DNA from: Euryarchaeota archaeon UBA463
Lineage (GTDB): Archaea > Thermoplasmatota > Poseidoniia > Poseidoniales > Thalassarchaeaceae
DNA: 64,000 nucleotides
Direction of reading: 5' to 3'
Assembly (NCBI GenBank): GCA_002501805.1
Contig: DAOI01000008.1
Coordinates: 1 to 64,000, forward strand
The stretch's first letter is position 1. Each line of letters begins with the position of its first letter. Under the pieces are notes generated by a model, which was not told the DNA's origin, did no database searches, and saw only the letters and a program-made list of their open reading frames with translations. A program made the translations under genes and the position numbers. Positions 1 through 8,481 of this stretch are shown piece by piece.

Positions 1-133
1 CGAGAGATTTAGTGCCTATAGTCAGTAACCGTTGGATTCTATAGAGCGTACTTTAGAGAAAAATATTCTATTCTTGGGACATATACTATGGTGTTATGAT
101 AATGTGTGATATTCCCTACCCTCTGAGAAGTTT

Positions 134-2323
134 CTATTTCCTTCTGATTGCCACGAATGCGACCACTGATACTATCAGAGCAGATATTGCAACGATCAGT
201 ATCACTGGGAGTAGGGATTTGGAATGCCTGCTGGAGTCCGATGGGTAGTAGTCCCCCTCATCCGACCAGCCGTCTCCGTCTGAGTCAAGGCATCCGATCC
301 TATCTTCGCTCGAAGTCCCGTATATCCCTGGACAGTCGTCAGAGAGTTCAGTCCCTGGTTGGTCGGCATAAGTGTCCCCATCGCCATCTGACCAGAGTTG
401 GCTGTTCTCTGGATGTGAGTCCTCTATGTCTGACCAGCCATCGCCATCCGAGTCTGGGCATCCTAACAGGGAGGCAGTAGAATTGCCCCACTCATTGGGG
501 CAGTAATCGGACATGGACGCTGGGCTGGGGTTATCCCCATATCCGTCCTCGTCGTTGTCCGTCCACTGTGATGGGTCGTCTTCGAACACATCGCCCTCGT
601 CTGACCATCCATCGCCATCGCTGTCACGACAACCAAGAAGGTCTTGGGTGCTCGTACCACTTACACTGGGACAGTCATCAGAGAGGTATGCTGGAGATGG
701 GTTGTCGCCAAAACCGTCTGAGTCCGAATCACTCCACTGAGTGTCTCTCGCAGGGAATGCATCCGCTCCCTGCTCGGTACCCCAGTCTTCTGAGGGATCG
801 GAGTACCCATCCTCATCCGCGTCTGGGCAACCCATCCTGTCGAATTCTGAATAGCCCTCCACCGAGGGGCATCTATCCGGGTTAGTACCGGTTTGGTTGT
901 CCCCATATCCATCTGAGTCCGAGTCCACCCACTGCGACCCATCCGATGGATATTGATCCAGGGCATCGGCCCAGCTATCCCCATCAGAGTCCGTACATCC
1001 GAGGTATCCTGATGTCGAGGTGCCAGCAATCTCTGGACAGTCATCTGATATCTCAGTGCCTGATTGGTCGGCATATCCGTCGCCATCGCTATCCGACCAT
1101 AGAAGACTGTTGTTCGGGTACACATCCAAGCTGTCCCTTACCTCGTCGAAATCGGTGTCCTCGTATGGATCCATCCTGATTACCTGGTTATTCTGAGAGT
1201 CCACATACCAAAGTTTCCCACTTGGTCCCACCTCAAGACCCATGATTGAGCCAGCGTTAGTACTCACTGTTCTCGAACGGGCGACTCCTTTTCCGTCATC
1301 ATCGAGGTTGTAACCGGTAATCTTCCCGTTACCGTTCTGAGATACGAACAACACCCCCTGGTGTAGTGCTATCCCAGATGGGAAGGACAGTCCGCTATCG
1401 AGGATGCCCCACTCAACGCCGGTAACCTCGCTGTACTCCGCTAGTGGCTCCATCTGTGTTTCGTCTCCCATGATGTTCGTTGTGACTCCCGGGCCATCTG
1501 TATTCACCCAGATTATCCTACCTGCCCCAGTGTCGGCGATGTACAGTATGCCGTTGTCATGGTTCACCTCCATGTGGCCGGGCACCCCTGGAGTCCTAGT
1601 GAGGGAAATATCGGAATATCTCCTGACCTTGCCATCCGAGTGATCGTCCTCGCCGGTATCATGGTCCTCCTGGAAGTCGTAGCGTACCAGTTCCCCGTAG
1701 TAGCCATCGTTGTACCAATACACATTCTCTGAATCATGGGCTATTCCCATTCCCAGGGGGCTCTCGTGCAACATGTCGATGTGGCTCCCCAGAAGGCCCC
1801 CAGGCTCTTGGTTCTCCTCTGCGAAATGACTGAGGGATGACGGCCACAGAGCGGGGCCCATGAAATCATTCGGATCTCCTTGGCCGTTGTAGGTGTTCCT
1901 TGACTCTTGCGCTGTTGCGAACTGATAGTCGAATTCCTCGTGCCAGTCTCCGAATGCTATAGCGCTAACCTCTTCCATGAAATGATTCCTGTTGGAGTCC
2001 AGTCTATGCTCGGACAACTGGTTCGATTGTCCTGCGTTGTGGACTATGGTGACGCTGTCAGTGACCCTGTTTACTATCCACAGCTCGTTCTGCCTGGATG
2101 GGCTGGGGTGGAACTCCAGATCTCTTGGGACATCGAGATCATCGGAGGAAGACGCGATTTCAGTCTCAGCAAAACCCGGTCCAAACTGTACTATGTATGT
2201 GTCTGGCTGGGATATTGCCTCTTCCGCAGAAGTAGCAGTTGAAACCTGTCCCAGAATACCAATTAGGAATATTCCAACTAGTAGGATACTGGTTCTCCCA
2301 TTTCGCGTCGTACTTTCAGACAT
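134..2323 (-). CDS. Cell-surface protein: NHL-like propeller plus thrombospondin type 3 repeats
   Basis: Predicted exported, membrane-anchored surface protein of unknown specific role. Residues 12-33 form a signal segment. Residues 60-385 contain short blade-like motifs as in NHL/SMP-30 beta-propellers (GHMEVNHDNGILYIADTG near 249, SGIALHQGVLFVSQNGNG near 316). Residues 386-700 hold five tandem modules of about 55-60 residues with DSDGDGY/W loops, a DDCP motif and a GCxDSDGDGW motif. These are typical thrombospondin type 3 calcium-binding loops with paired cysteines. The C-terminus is a hydrophobic helix (703-724) followed by RRK, so most of the chain should face outside. The start ATG at 2323 follows a candidate TATA box in the short gap upstream. 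The propeller call is weaker than the repeat call. It may act in adhesion, as a stalked enzyme or as an S-layer-associated protein; the sequence does not decide. Confidence 0.8.
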   Translation of the reverse strand: MSESTTRNGRTSILLVGIFLIGILGQVSTATSAEEAISQPDTYIVQFGPGFAETEIASSSDDLDVPRDLEFHPSPSRQNELWIVNRVTDSVTIVHNAGQSNQLSEHRLDSNRNHFMEEVSAIAFGDWHEEFDYQFATAQESRNTYNGQGDPNDFMGPALWPSSLSHFAEENQEPGGLLGSHIDMLHESPLGMGIAHDSENVYWYNDGYYGELVRYDFQEDHDTGEDDHSDGKVRRYSDISLTRTPGVPGHMEVNHDNGILYIADTGAGRIIWVNTDGPGVTTNIMGDETQMEPLAEYSEVTGVEWGILDSGLSFPSGIALHQGVLFVSQNGNGKITGYNLDDDGKGVARSRTVSTNAGSIMGLEVGPSGKLWYVDSQNNQVIRMDPYEDTDFDEVRDSLDVYPNNSLLWSDSDGDGYADQSGTEISDDCPEIAGTSTSGYLGCTDSDGDSWADALDQYPSDGSQWVDSDSDGYGDNQTGTNPDRCPSVEGYSEFDRMGCPDADEDGYSDPSEDWGTEQGADAFPARDTQWSDSDSDGFGDNPSPAYLSDDCPSVSGTSTQDLLGCRDSDGDGWSDEGDVFEDDPSQWTDNDEDGYGDNPSPASMSDYCPNEWGNSTASLLGCPDSDGDGWSDIEDSHPENSQLWSDGDGDTYADQPGTELSDDCPGIYGTSSEDRIGCLDSDGDGWSDEGDYYPSDSSRHSKSLLPVILIVAISALIVSVVAFVAIRRK
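224..1156 (-). repeat. Five tandem thrombospondin type 3 modules (coding repeat)
   Basis: The 3' half of the surface-protein gene encodes five copies of a module of roughly 170 bases. Each has a W-x-DSDxDG-Y/F loop, an SDDCP-like motif, a GTS segment and a GC-x-DSDGDGW loop. The copies are similar at DNA level (recurring ccatcgccatcc and tcagagtcc patterns on the plus strand), which suggests expansion by unequal recombination. Copies 1 and 5 are closest to each other in the ADQ-GTE segment, and copies 3 and 4 share a GDNPSPA segment. Confidence 0.75.
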
Positions 2324-2349
2324 GATTTACCGAGTGATTGCCCCTTTAT

Positions 2350-2364
2350 TGTGCCTATGCATTC
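2350..2364 (-). promoter_or_regulatory. Candidate TATA box for the surface-protein gene
   Basis: In the 66-base gap the minus strand reads CACAATAAAGGGG, an AT-rich TATA-like element about 30-38 bases before the ATG at 2323. Transcription would start within about 10 bases of the start codon, giving a leaderless or very short leader. This is a pattern match only. Confidence 0.35.
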
Positions 2365-2389
2365 AATCTTCTGATTGTAGGCCGGGAAA

Positions 2390-3490
2390 TCAGTTCCCGT
2401 TTGACCTCTCCAGAGTGCTTTGGCGTGCTTCCATCAGTATAGCCTCCAGCTTTACCTTCAGCTCGGATTCTAGAGCTTTCAGCATTTCCTTAATCTCCTT
2501 CTTCGATAAATCCCCCCTCTTGGACAGTTTATCTTCAAGATTGGCCATCATCTCTGACTCCCTCTCCTTGGCCGATTCAGCAACGCGCTGCTCCATCTCC
2601 ACTTCCATCTCCAAAGCCATCTCTTGTCGGCGAAGGGCGAGTGCGGCCTCCATCGTCTCCCTCTCTGATCTGAATCTCCTCTCGAGCTCCGATAGGGCGT
2701 TCCTCTCTGATGCTTCCTCTAGAGCCTTTGTTCGTATCTCGACATCGGACCTCATCTCTGACTCCAGTGAGGAGATCTCTTCTTCCAGTTGCTTCTGGAA
2801 AAGCTCCTCGTACTTCCTCCTGGACTCCGCGAGCCTCTCTCTCATCTGAATCTCCTGCTCCAATCTATGGGCCTCCACCTTTCGGTTTACTTGGGCCTCA
2901 GATGCCTCTCTGAGGTCCATCTCGACCCTTCTCTGCATACGCTCCTCACCTTGAGATGCCTCTAGTTCCAGTCTCTCCTTGAGGAATGCCTTTCTCCTGT
3001 CTACCTCTACTTCCATCTCCTCTCTGAGCCTCTCCCTCAGTTTTGCAGTATGGGCCTCAAGTCTTCGATCCCTCTCGAGGTCAAGCTGTTCCCTGAGTCG
3101 GTTCTCCTCTCTCCTTAGTCGGTGTAGCATCTCCTCCCTCAGGAGCCTCTCCTCCCTCTCCAGTGCCTCACTCTCAAGCCTCTCTATCTCGTCCTCAAGT
3201 TCTGCCCTGAGATCCGCCTCTAATTGCTGTAGTTGCTCGTCGAAGAGAATGTCGTTGGCCTTCCTCATTGCCCCGTGCATGCCGGAAAGTCTCTCGGTCA
3301 TCTCCGCGATGCGCATCCTGCGCTCTCTTCTGACGCCACTCCTGACCCTGGACTCCTCATCAAGGAGGTCTCTGGTCCTAGCCATGGACTCCACTGTGGG
3401 GGATGTTGCCAAGCGGTGCTGGGCCCTGAGAGTAGCTAGCTCGTCAGCACCCTCGGAATCGTCTGGAGTCGTCGACTTGCTCTCACTCAC
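2390..3490 (-). CDS. Long charged coiled-coil protein
   Basis: No recognised enzyme domain. After about 60 polar residues the chain is an almost unbroken, Glu/Arg-rich helix to the end (about residues 60-355). It has heptad-like Leu/Met spacing and ER/RE alternation (for example LEREERLLREEMLHRLRREE), with no Gly or Pro over long stretches. This predicts a rod-like coiled coil or single alpha helix. There is no signal peptide or membrane segment, so it is cytoplasmic. The start appears to be GTG at 3490, since the nearby ATG at 3500 is in another frame. A structural, scaffold or chromosome-associated role is possible but not shown. SMC-like ATPase motifs are absent. Confidence 0.7.
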   Translation of the reverse strand: MSESKSTTPDDSEGADELATLRAQHRLATSPTVESMARTRDLLDEESRVRSGVRRERRMRIAEMTERLSGMHGAMRKANDILFDEQLQQLEADLRAELEDEIERLESEALEREERLLREEMLHRLRREENRLREQLDLERDRRLEAHTAKLRERLREEMEVEVDRRKAFLKERLELEASQGEERMQRRVEMDLREASEAQVNRKVEAHRLEQEIQMRERLAESRRKYEELFQKQLEEEISSLESEMRSDVEIRTKALEEASERNALSELERRFRSERETMEAALALRRQEMALEMEVEMEQRVAESAKERESEMMANLEDKLSKRGDLSKKEIKEMLKALESELKVKLEAILMEARQSTLERSNGN

Positions 3491-3592
3491 GGGTACCCAT
3501 CCCTAGTCTTACGCTAGTTTCACCCTATTTGAGGGAGGGGGGTTCCAAAGGGCCGATAATTGCTGTTTGGCGATACGTGCCATAGGCACGAC

Positions 3593-3985
3593 TCAGAAGG
3601 TCACGTTGAATGCCACATCACATGCTGGGCAGTTCAGTTGCTTGGTACCTGGCTTGGGTCTTATCCTAAGCTTCCTCTCGCATCCGGGACACTGTATCTC
3701 CACTTTGAGAGGCTTCTCTGTAATCCTAAACATGCCTGAGCAGGATGAGCATGCCACTTCTAGAGGCCTCTCTGGATTCCCGGCCTCTACTACCACGTTG
3801 CAGATGGGGCAGGGTAGCTTCTCTGAAGCTAGGGCGTCGACGGTAGGCTGATGGGTCACTTTGCATACAGCACCACAGATGACACAGGTTTTCTCGCCCA
3901 GACCATGGGGCAGCATATGGTCGCAACTGGGACATTCAGCGGCTGGAGGAGTGTGCTTGGACTCTATCTCCGGCATGTCCGACAT
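3593..3985 (-). CDS. Small protein with three zinc ribbons
   Basis: About 130 residues with six CxxC knuckles (CPSC, CVIC, CPIC, CSSC, CPGC, CPAC). These pair naturally into three zinc ribbons separated by short basic or acidic linkers. It is probably a nucleic-acid-binding or protein-interaction adaptor; no catalytic motif is seen. The ATG at 3985 (MSDMPEIES) is preferred to the one at 3991 because a GAGGG stretch lies at a suitable distance upstream. The gene begins a few bases after the stop of the metal ATPase, so the two are probably co-transcribed. That raises the possibility of a metal-related role, but zinc ribbons alone do not show it. Confidence 0.7.
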   Translation of the reverse strand: MSDMPEIESKHTPPAAECPSCDHMLPHGLGEKTCVICGAVCKVTHQPTVDALASEKLPCPICNVVVEAGNPERPLEVACSSCSGMFRITEKPLKVEIQCPGCERKLRIRPKPGTKQLNCPACDVAFNVTF

Positions 3986-3994
3986 GACCATCCC

Positions 3995-6535
3995 TCACAT
4001 CACAGATTTATCAACAGAACCCTGTGAATCCTGTCCACTGAGTCCAAATAGGACACTAAACGACTCAATGACATCGCCATAGACGTCCTTCGCTAAGTCT
4101 CCCAATGTGCGGATCCTCTGGATTCCAGTCCCGCCGACCCACATGCCATTGAGTATGACTAGAAGGGCGCTCGCCTCGTGTAGAGCAACTCCTGCCGCCA
4201 GTTTCATTTCATAGCCGAGCATTACAGCGATGACCAGTAAGGCGGTGACTCCGACGGAGATTATGACATTAGCCATGACCACGCTTCGAGTAGTCTTTGC
4301 CATGGTTATGAGCTGGGAAAGAGCGCGTGGGTCCTCTCCAGGGATCAGCACGTCTGCCGCGTCCAGGTTGGCTTGCTCGCCGCTACCTACGGCTATACCG
4401 ACATCTGCGGCCGCTAATGCTCCTGCATCGTTGAAGCCATCCCCTGCCATTAGCGTCTTTCCAGCCTTAGACTTCTCTGTCACCCATATTGCCTTGCCCT
4501 CTGGATCTACGCCGCCCCTGCATGAGGATGCAGGGATACCGAAGCCCCTCGCAAACTGTTCAACGCTTGACTGCTCGTCTCCGCTGAGTATCTCTATGGA
4601 GATTCCGCTGTCTGAGAGGGACTGGAGTAGCTCAGCAACGCCATCTCTAGCATCATCATGGTAGAATTCGAAGACTGCAATTGCCTTACCCGATACTGAG
4701 AGGACGCTGGAGCCGTGGCCAGCCCTTCGTGACTTAGTCAGGGCCTCATCGATGTCCTCTGGGAACTCGACTCCCTCGGACATCAGCCAGTCAGATCTTC
4801 CTAACATTGTTTGATTTCCTTCCAAGACTCCCGTGACTCCTGCCTGGCCGTCTGATATTTCGGAGATATCAACAGCTTCTAGTGACCTTTCTGATGCTTC
4901 ATGGATGATAGTGTGCGCGTAAGGGTGGTTGGACATTCTCTCTAGTCCTGCTGCAATCATTATCGCCCTTTCCTCAGACTCGCTGGACGTCACAGTAACT
5001 CTGGTCAGTGAGGGGCGCCCGCTAGTCAGTGTCCCTGTCTTATCCAGCAATGCTAATTTCACGTCTGCAGTCGCTTCCAAGACGTCTCCACCACGAACTA
5101 TGACCCCAGATGCTGAGGCAGTGGAAAGGGCGGCGGCATGTGGTATTGGCGCCGCTAGCAACAATGAGCAGGGACATGAAACTACCCAGAGCAATAGTGT
5201 AGTCAGGAATCCCTGATCAGTCCAGCCATGGGTGAGGAATCCAATTATCGGAGCTCCAATCAGAACTACCGGTACCCATATTCTTGTGAAGTTCTCTATG
5301 GTGGTATGGGTCCTAGTTGGCTTGTCACGGTACTCCCTTACCATCTCTACTAGGTTGGATAGCCTCGTATTCTCCCCAATGGCTACTGATCGTAATACAA
5401 TTGGGCCCCTGACCAAAGTTAGTCCCGCTTCTAGGAAGTCACCTTCAGAGACCAGAACCGGTACCGGCTCACCGGTTAGTGGGGCTCTGTCTATCGAACC
5501 GCCTCCACTGACAATTATCCCATCAACAGGAACGACCTCCCCTGATCGTACCTCTACCATGTCGCCTTCCACTACTGCTTCGACAGGAGTCTTGCCAGGC
5601 TCTCCGTGTGGGAGAATTTGGGGGGTGATTTGAACGATATTGAGCTTCCTAGGCGATATTCCCTGAATTGGATTTACTATACGGGCACCTCTTGGGATTC
5701 TATTCAGCCCACCTTGCATGGACTCCCTGGCCCTTGTTATGGCTCTGTCTTCAAGGTGGGACGCGAAAGCTACTAGTCCGACCACCGTCAGTGCCTCGAC
5801 CCACTCCCCTAGCAGGGAGGCTCCGATTACTGCTAGGGAGGTTAGTACCTGGAAGCCGAGGACGCCATTCTGAATGCTGGCTATGGCCTCCATGAACATC
5901 CTAGAACCTGCCAAGATTACTCCGAAGAACCCTAGGAATGAAGCGAGCACGGTTGGTAAGGACATTGTCTCGACCGCGATTATCGCGAACAGGACCGGGA
6001 CTGTCATTACAGCGGCAATTAGCTTGGCTTGATCTGGCCTCAGTCTCTTCTTCGACGATATCACAAACTCAGCATCGTCCCCTAGAATTGTGGAAATCAT
6101 CGACTCGGCGAGCATCCTCAAGTCTGGATCAGATATCCAGACGTTCCTTAACTCAATCAAGCCGTCATCGAATCTCACAGCTAATATTCCTGGCACTCCC
6201 AGAAGTGCGTCTCTGAGTCCCTTTCGATTTGTGCCTAGGTTCTTCGCAGCCTCTCCCGGAGTGACTCCTATTGCCTGGACCCAGTCTATCTTGGGACTGT
6301 GACCGAGACTCTCCAAGACGGAGCATGATCTGGAAATCCTTCCCCTTGAGATATCTAGTGATATTCTCGCAGTTCCCTCGGTAACGGATATTTTACAGGA
6401 CTTGATTCCCGGGAGTCTGCTAACTGCCTTTGTAGCCTTCATGGCACAATCAGCACAGTCCATTCCCCTGATGTTCCAATCGAATTCATGAATTCCATCT
6501 GGGACAATGGCGGAGACTGAGCCTTCCTCCTCCAT
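3995..6535 (-). CDS. P1B-type heavy-metal-translocating ATPase
   Basis: Membrane pump that uses ATP to export a transition metal. An N-terminal HMA domain carries GMDCADC (Cys27, Cys30), and a second degenerate HMA-like stretch without the CxxC follows (about 85-160). Core motifs are the TGE actuator loop (354-356), CPC in the transport helix (454-456), DKTGTLTSG with the phosphorylated Asp498, an HP motif (SNHPYAHT) and GDGFNDAGALAAADVGIA. The last membrane segment reads LHEASALLVILN. CPC fits Cu/Zn/Cd pumps, whereas HE in the final helices is more like P1B-4 pumps, so the metal is uncertain. The length (846) is normal. The gene is divergent from the HAD phosphatase gene and upstream of the zinc-ribbon gene. 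Confidence 0.92.
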   Translation of the reverse strand: MEEEGSVSAIVPDGIHEFDWNIRGMDCADCAMKATKAVSRLPGIKSCKISVTEGTARISLDISRGRISRSCSVLESLGHSPKIDWVQAIGVTPGEAAKNLGTNRKGLRDALLGVPGILAVRFDDGLIELRNVWISDPDLRMLAESMISTILGDDAEFVISSKKRLRPDQAKLIAAVMTVPVLFAIIAVETMSLPTVLASFLGFFGVILAGSRMFMEAIASIQNGVLGFQVLTSLAVIGASLLGEWVEALTVVGLVAFASHLEDRAITRARESMQGGLNRIPRGARIVNPIQGISPRKLNIVQITPQILPHGEPGKTPVEAVVEGDMVEVRSGEVVPVDGIIVSGGGSIDRAPLTGEPVPVLVSEGDFLEAGLTLVRGPIVLRSVAIGENTRLSNLVEMVREYRDKPTRTHTTIENFTRIWVPVVLIGAPIIGFLTHGWTDQGFLTTLLLWVVSCPCSLLLAAPIPHAAALSTASASGVIVRGGDVLEATADVKLALLDKTGTLTSGRPSLTRVTVTSSESEERAIMIAAGLERMSNHPYAHTIIHEASERSLEAVDISEISDGQAGVTGVLEGNQTMLGRSDWLMSEGVEFPEDIDEALTKSRRAGHGSSVLSVSGKAIAVFEFYHDDARDGVAELLQSLSDSGISIEILSGDEQSSVEQFARGFGIPASSCRGGVDPEGKAIWVTEKSKAGKTLMAGDGFNDAGALAAADVGIAVGSGEQANLDAADVLIPGEDPRALSQLITMAKTTRSVVMANVIISVGVTALLVIAVMLGYEMKLAAGVALHEASALLVILNGMWVGGTGIQRIRTLGDLAKDVYGDVIESFSVLFGLSGQDSQGSVDKSVM

Positions 6536-6560
6536 GGATGCCCGAGAGGGCGTAGTACCT

Positions 6561-6573
6561 TGAATATAATGAG
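6561..6573 (+). promoter_or_regulatory. Candidate TATA box for the HAD phosphatase gene
   Basis: The plus strand reads tgaatataatgag in the 64-base divergent gap between the metal ATPase and the HAD gene. A TATA element here would place transcription initiation near 6590-6600, which suits a short-leader transcript starting translation at GTG 6600 or ATG 6618. Confidence 0.35.
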
Positions 6574-6599
6574 AGTGTATACGATGATATCATCAGCAT

Positions 6600-7343
6600 G
6601 TGCTACTCTCGGGAAACATGGTGGAGCTACCCGACGACCAAGAGTGGGACATGATTGTGCTTGATATCGATGGCACGTTACTCGATAGAGATGGGATAAT
6701 CCCTGAGATGATACACATCGTCAGAGAGCTCGAGAGAAACGGGATGGTTGTCTCTCTGGCTTCTGGGAGGACCCTTCCCAATATCACCCCCATTCATCAA
6801 TCACTATGCATATCTGGGTTCATAGTCGGTGAGAACGGAGGCATGGTTTGGGACTCAGCCAGGGGGCACCCAATCAGGGCACTGGCAGATGGGTCTAGGC
6901 CCAGAGAGGCCGCAAAGTGGCTTGGGACCCAGATAGAGGGGCTCAATCCAGAGGGAATAGAGTCCAACCGATGGAGAGAGACCGAGTGGTGCCTTACTGA
7001 GATCGAGGATTGGGAAGCGGTCAGAGATGCGATCGAGTCTTCTGAGTGGTCCGATATCTCAGTAATTCCCACTGGATTCGCTGTCCACCTAACTATACCG
7101 GGGCACGACAAAGCATCTGGACTTCGTGTAGCCTTTGAGCAGAGGGGGATTGACCCCAAGAGAGTGATAGCTTGCGGAGATGCACCTAACGATATCCCTA
7201 TGTTCGACCTAGTGGGTTTTGGAGTGAGTGTTAGCAGTCACTATGAAAATGTGGTTAGGGCGGCTGACGTTGTGACTGACGCACATGGCAAAGAAGGCTC
7301 TCTAGAGCTGTTAGAAGCTCTGCTGGAAAGAGTCAGAGGCTAG
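6600..7343 (+). CDS. HAD-superfamily phosphatase (archaeal phosphoglycolate phosphatase type)
   Basis: Cof/IIB-type haloacid dehalogenase hydrolase, close in size and layout to archaeal phosphoglycolate phosphatases. Motif I is LDIDGTLLD (nucleophile and acid/base Asp), motif II is SLASGR, and the metal site is CGDAPNDIPMF with the usual preceding basic residue in the segment after 170. A cap domain lies between about 85 and 165. Translation probably starts at GTG 6600 (MLLSGN) or ATG 6618 (MVELPDD); homology begins just after the second. The stop codon (7341-7343) directly abuts the encoded CCA end of the convergent tRNA. The substrate is inferred from family resemblance and could be another small phosphate ester. 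Confidence 0.8.
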   Translation: MLLSGNMVELPDDQEWDMIVLDIDGTLLDRDGIIPEMIHIVRELERNGMVVSLASGRTLPNITPIHQSLCISGFIVGENGGMVWDSARGHPIRALADGSRPREAAKWLGTQIEGLNPEGIESNRWRETEWCLTEIEDWEAVRDAIESSEWSDISVIPTGFAVHLTIPGHDKASGLRVAFEQRGIDPKRVIACGDAPNDIPMFDLVGFGVSVSSHYENVVRAADVVTDAHGKEGSLELLEALLERVRG

Positions 7344-7428
7344 TGGTGCAGGCGGCAGGATTCGAACCTGCGAAGCACTACGCAGAGGATCTTGAGCCCT
7401 CCCCCTTTGACCACTCGGGTACACCTGC
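7344..7428 (-). tRNA. tRNA-Leu (anticodon CAA)
   Basis: Reading the minus strand, the acceptor stem is GCAGGTG paired with CGCCTGC. The D arm is CCCGAGTGGTCAAAGGG. The anticodon stem GAGGG/TCCTC encloses the loop CTCAAGA, giving anticodon CAA for UUG. A variable arm of about 13 bases containing a GCG/TGC stem marks a class II tRNA. The T arm is GCAGG-TTCGAAT-CCTGC, then discriminator A and a genomically encoded CCA (7344-7346). No intron is visible. The class II arm together with a CAA anticodon makes Leu unambiguous. Confidence 0.95.
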
Positions 7429-7486
7429 GAGGGATGCGAGCATATCCACACTCTTGATACTCGCGCTCGGGCGATGAAGTCGAGTT

Positions 7487-8425
7487 ATGCAAGGAATTGT
7501 TCAAGAGTCTCCTTGCGTGCACCGTGTCCGGGTACCGAGTATGATGGACGATGGAAGCTTGCCTAGGCTCAGTCCCAATCGTCTAATGGCTGTCGATAGG
7601 GCACTAGACGAGCTAGCCAGAACACAAAGAAGATCATCCATTCCTATTGAGCTACCGATGCCTAACTTCTGGGACGCAGTAGGCCAGTTAGTTCAGCATC
7701 TTGAGGCGGAACTTGCTGAGACCATTAGGTCGGAGGGCATGACTGCCAAGGCACAGCTACAGTCAAGGAAACTGGGTGTCGTTAGAACGGCGGTTAAGGA
7801 CTTGACAAGGAATAGGCTGAATGCTTTCACACAGCACGCGGTTCTGACAAATTTGATTCAAACTTCCGAGGAGGTGCGGGCTTCTCCGGGGGTGAGACCC
7901 GATACAATTGAGTGGGACAAGCATGACCCCTCCGAGAGAGTATTCTACACAGGAGTTGGACATCTTGTTGACAAGTACAAGCATGAGGTGTCTTGGAAAG
8001 CCCTCCTGAGTAACAACTGGGACAGTCCCGCACCGCCACCAATGAGTTCTGTGCATACCCCTCTTACCGAGTTCGTGCCGGATTCCATTGAGGAGGAGGT
8101 TGAAGTGGAGAGTAGTGTGCCTGCGACCACAGACCCCGTAGCTCACTGGGAGGACCCAGAATACGACGAGGAAGATAGGATAAGGGAGATCGATGAGTTT
8201 CCTGAGATATCGCCTATGGGCCGTGGATCTGTCGAAGAGTCCGTCCCCCCCCAGCAGAAAGATCCTGATATGAGGAGGATACTGATTCTCCAGGACCTTG
8301 ACGACCCTATAATCACTGAGGGAGGAGAGGAGATTACTCTGACGACCGGAGACATAGAGTTCTGTCCCTCGATAATTGCTGATACTCTGATAGCGGCTGG
8401 GATAGCTGAAGCTGCAGACCTCTGA
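7487..8425 (+). CDS. GINS complex subunit (Gins15/Gins51-like) replication factor
   Basis: Probable archaeal GINS protein, a partner of MCM in the replicative CMG-like helicase. An alpha-helical A domain spans about residues 60-170 (RKLGVVRTAVKDLTRNRLNA). An acidic, Pro-rich linker (about 190-260) joins it to a C-terminal B domain (about 265-312). In the B domain, RRILILQDLDDPI, LTTGDIEFCPS and ADTLIAAGIAE match the beta-strand pattern of archaeal Gins51 C-termini (VRVL-D-P; GD-v-lP; A--Li-rG-a). The long linker makes it larger than many archaeal homologues. The start could instead be ATG 7541 or 7544, which would remove a poorly conserved N-terminus. mcm and polB lie elsewhere in this window. 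No second GINS gene is seen here. Confidence 0.68.
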   Translation: MQGIVQESPCVHRVRVPSMMDDGSLPRLSPNRLMAVDRALDELARTQRRSSIPIELPMPNFWDAVGQLVQHLEAELAETIRSEGMTAKAQLQSRKLGVVRTAVKDLTRNRLNAFTQHAVLTNLIQTSEEVRASPGVRPDTIEWDKHDPSERVFYTGVGHLVDKYKHEVSWKALLSNNWDSPAPPPMSSVHTPLTEFVPDSIEEEVEVESSVPATTDPVAHWEDPEYDEEDRIREIDEFPEISPMGRGSVEESVPPQQKDPDMRRILILQDLDDPIITEGGEEITLTTGDIEFCPSIIADTLIAAGIAEAADL

Positions 8426-8481
8426 GAGAGGCAATGACTTAGGTTCGTCATCATCGATGAGTGTGCGTCAGAGGTGCAGCT

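Noticed and set aside
1..133. Gene fragment at the left edge
   Set aside because: AT-rich sequence with stops in all frames and no recognisable domain or RNA; nothing can be supported.
224..1156. Possible CRISPR-like repeats
   Set aside because: The repeats are about 170 bases, imperfect, in frame and encode thrombospondin type 3 modules; there are no spacers of constant length.
1992..2849. 285-codon plus-strand open frame over the surface-protein and coiled-coil genes
   Set aside because: It runs antisense across two well-supported genes and their promoter gap, is Ser-rich low-complexity from the opposing codon pattern, and has no recognisable domain.
7763..8434. 223-codon minus-strand frame over the GINS gene
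   Set aside because: Antisense to a gene with recognisable replication-factor domains; composition is that of a shadow frame and no start signal is seen.
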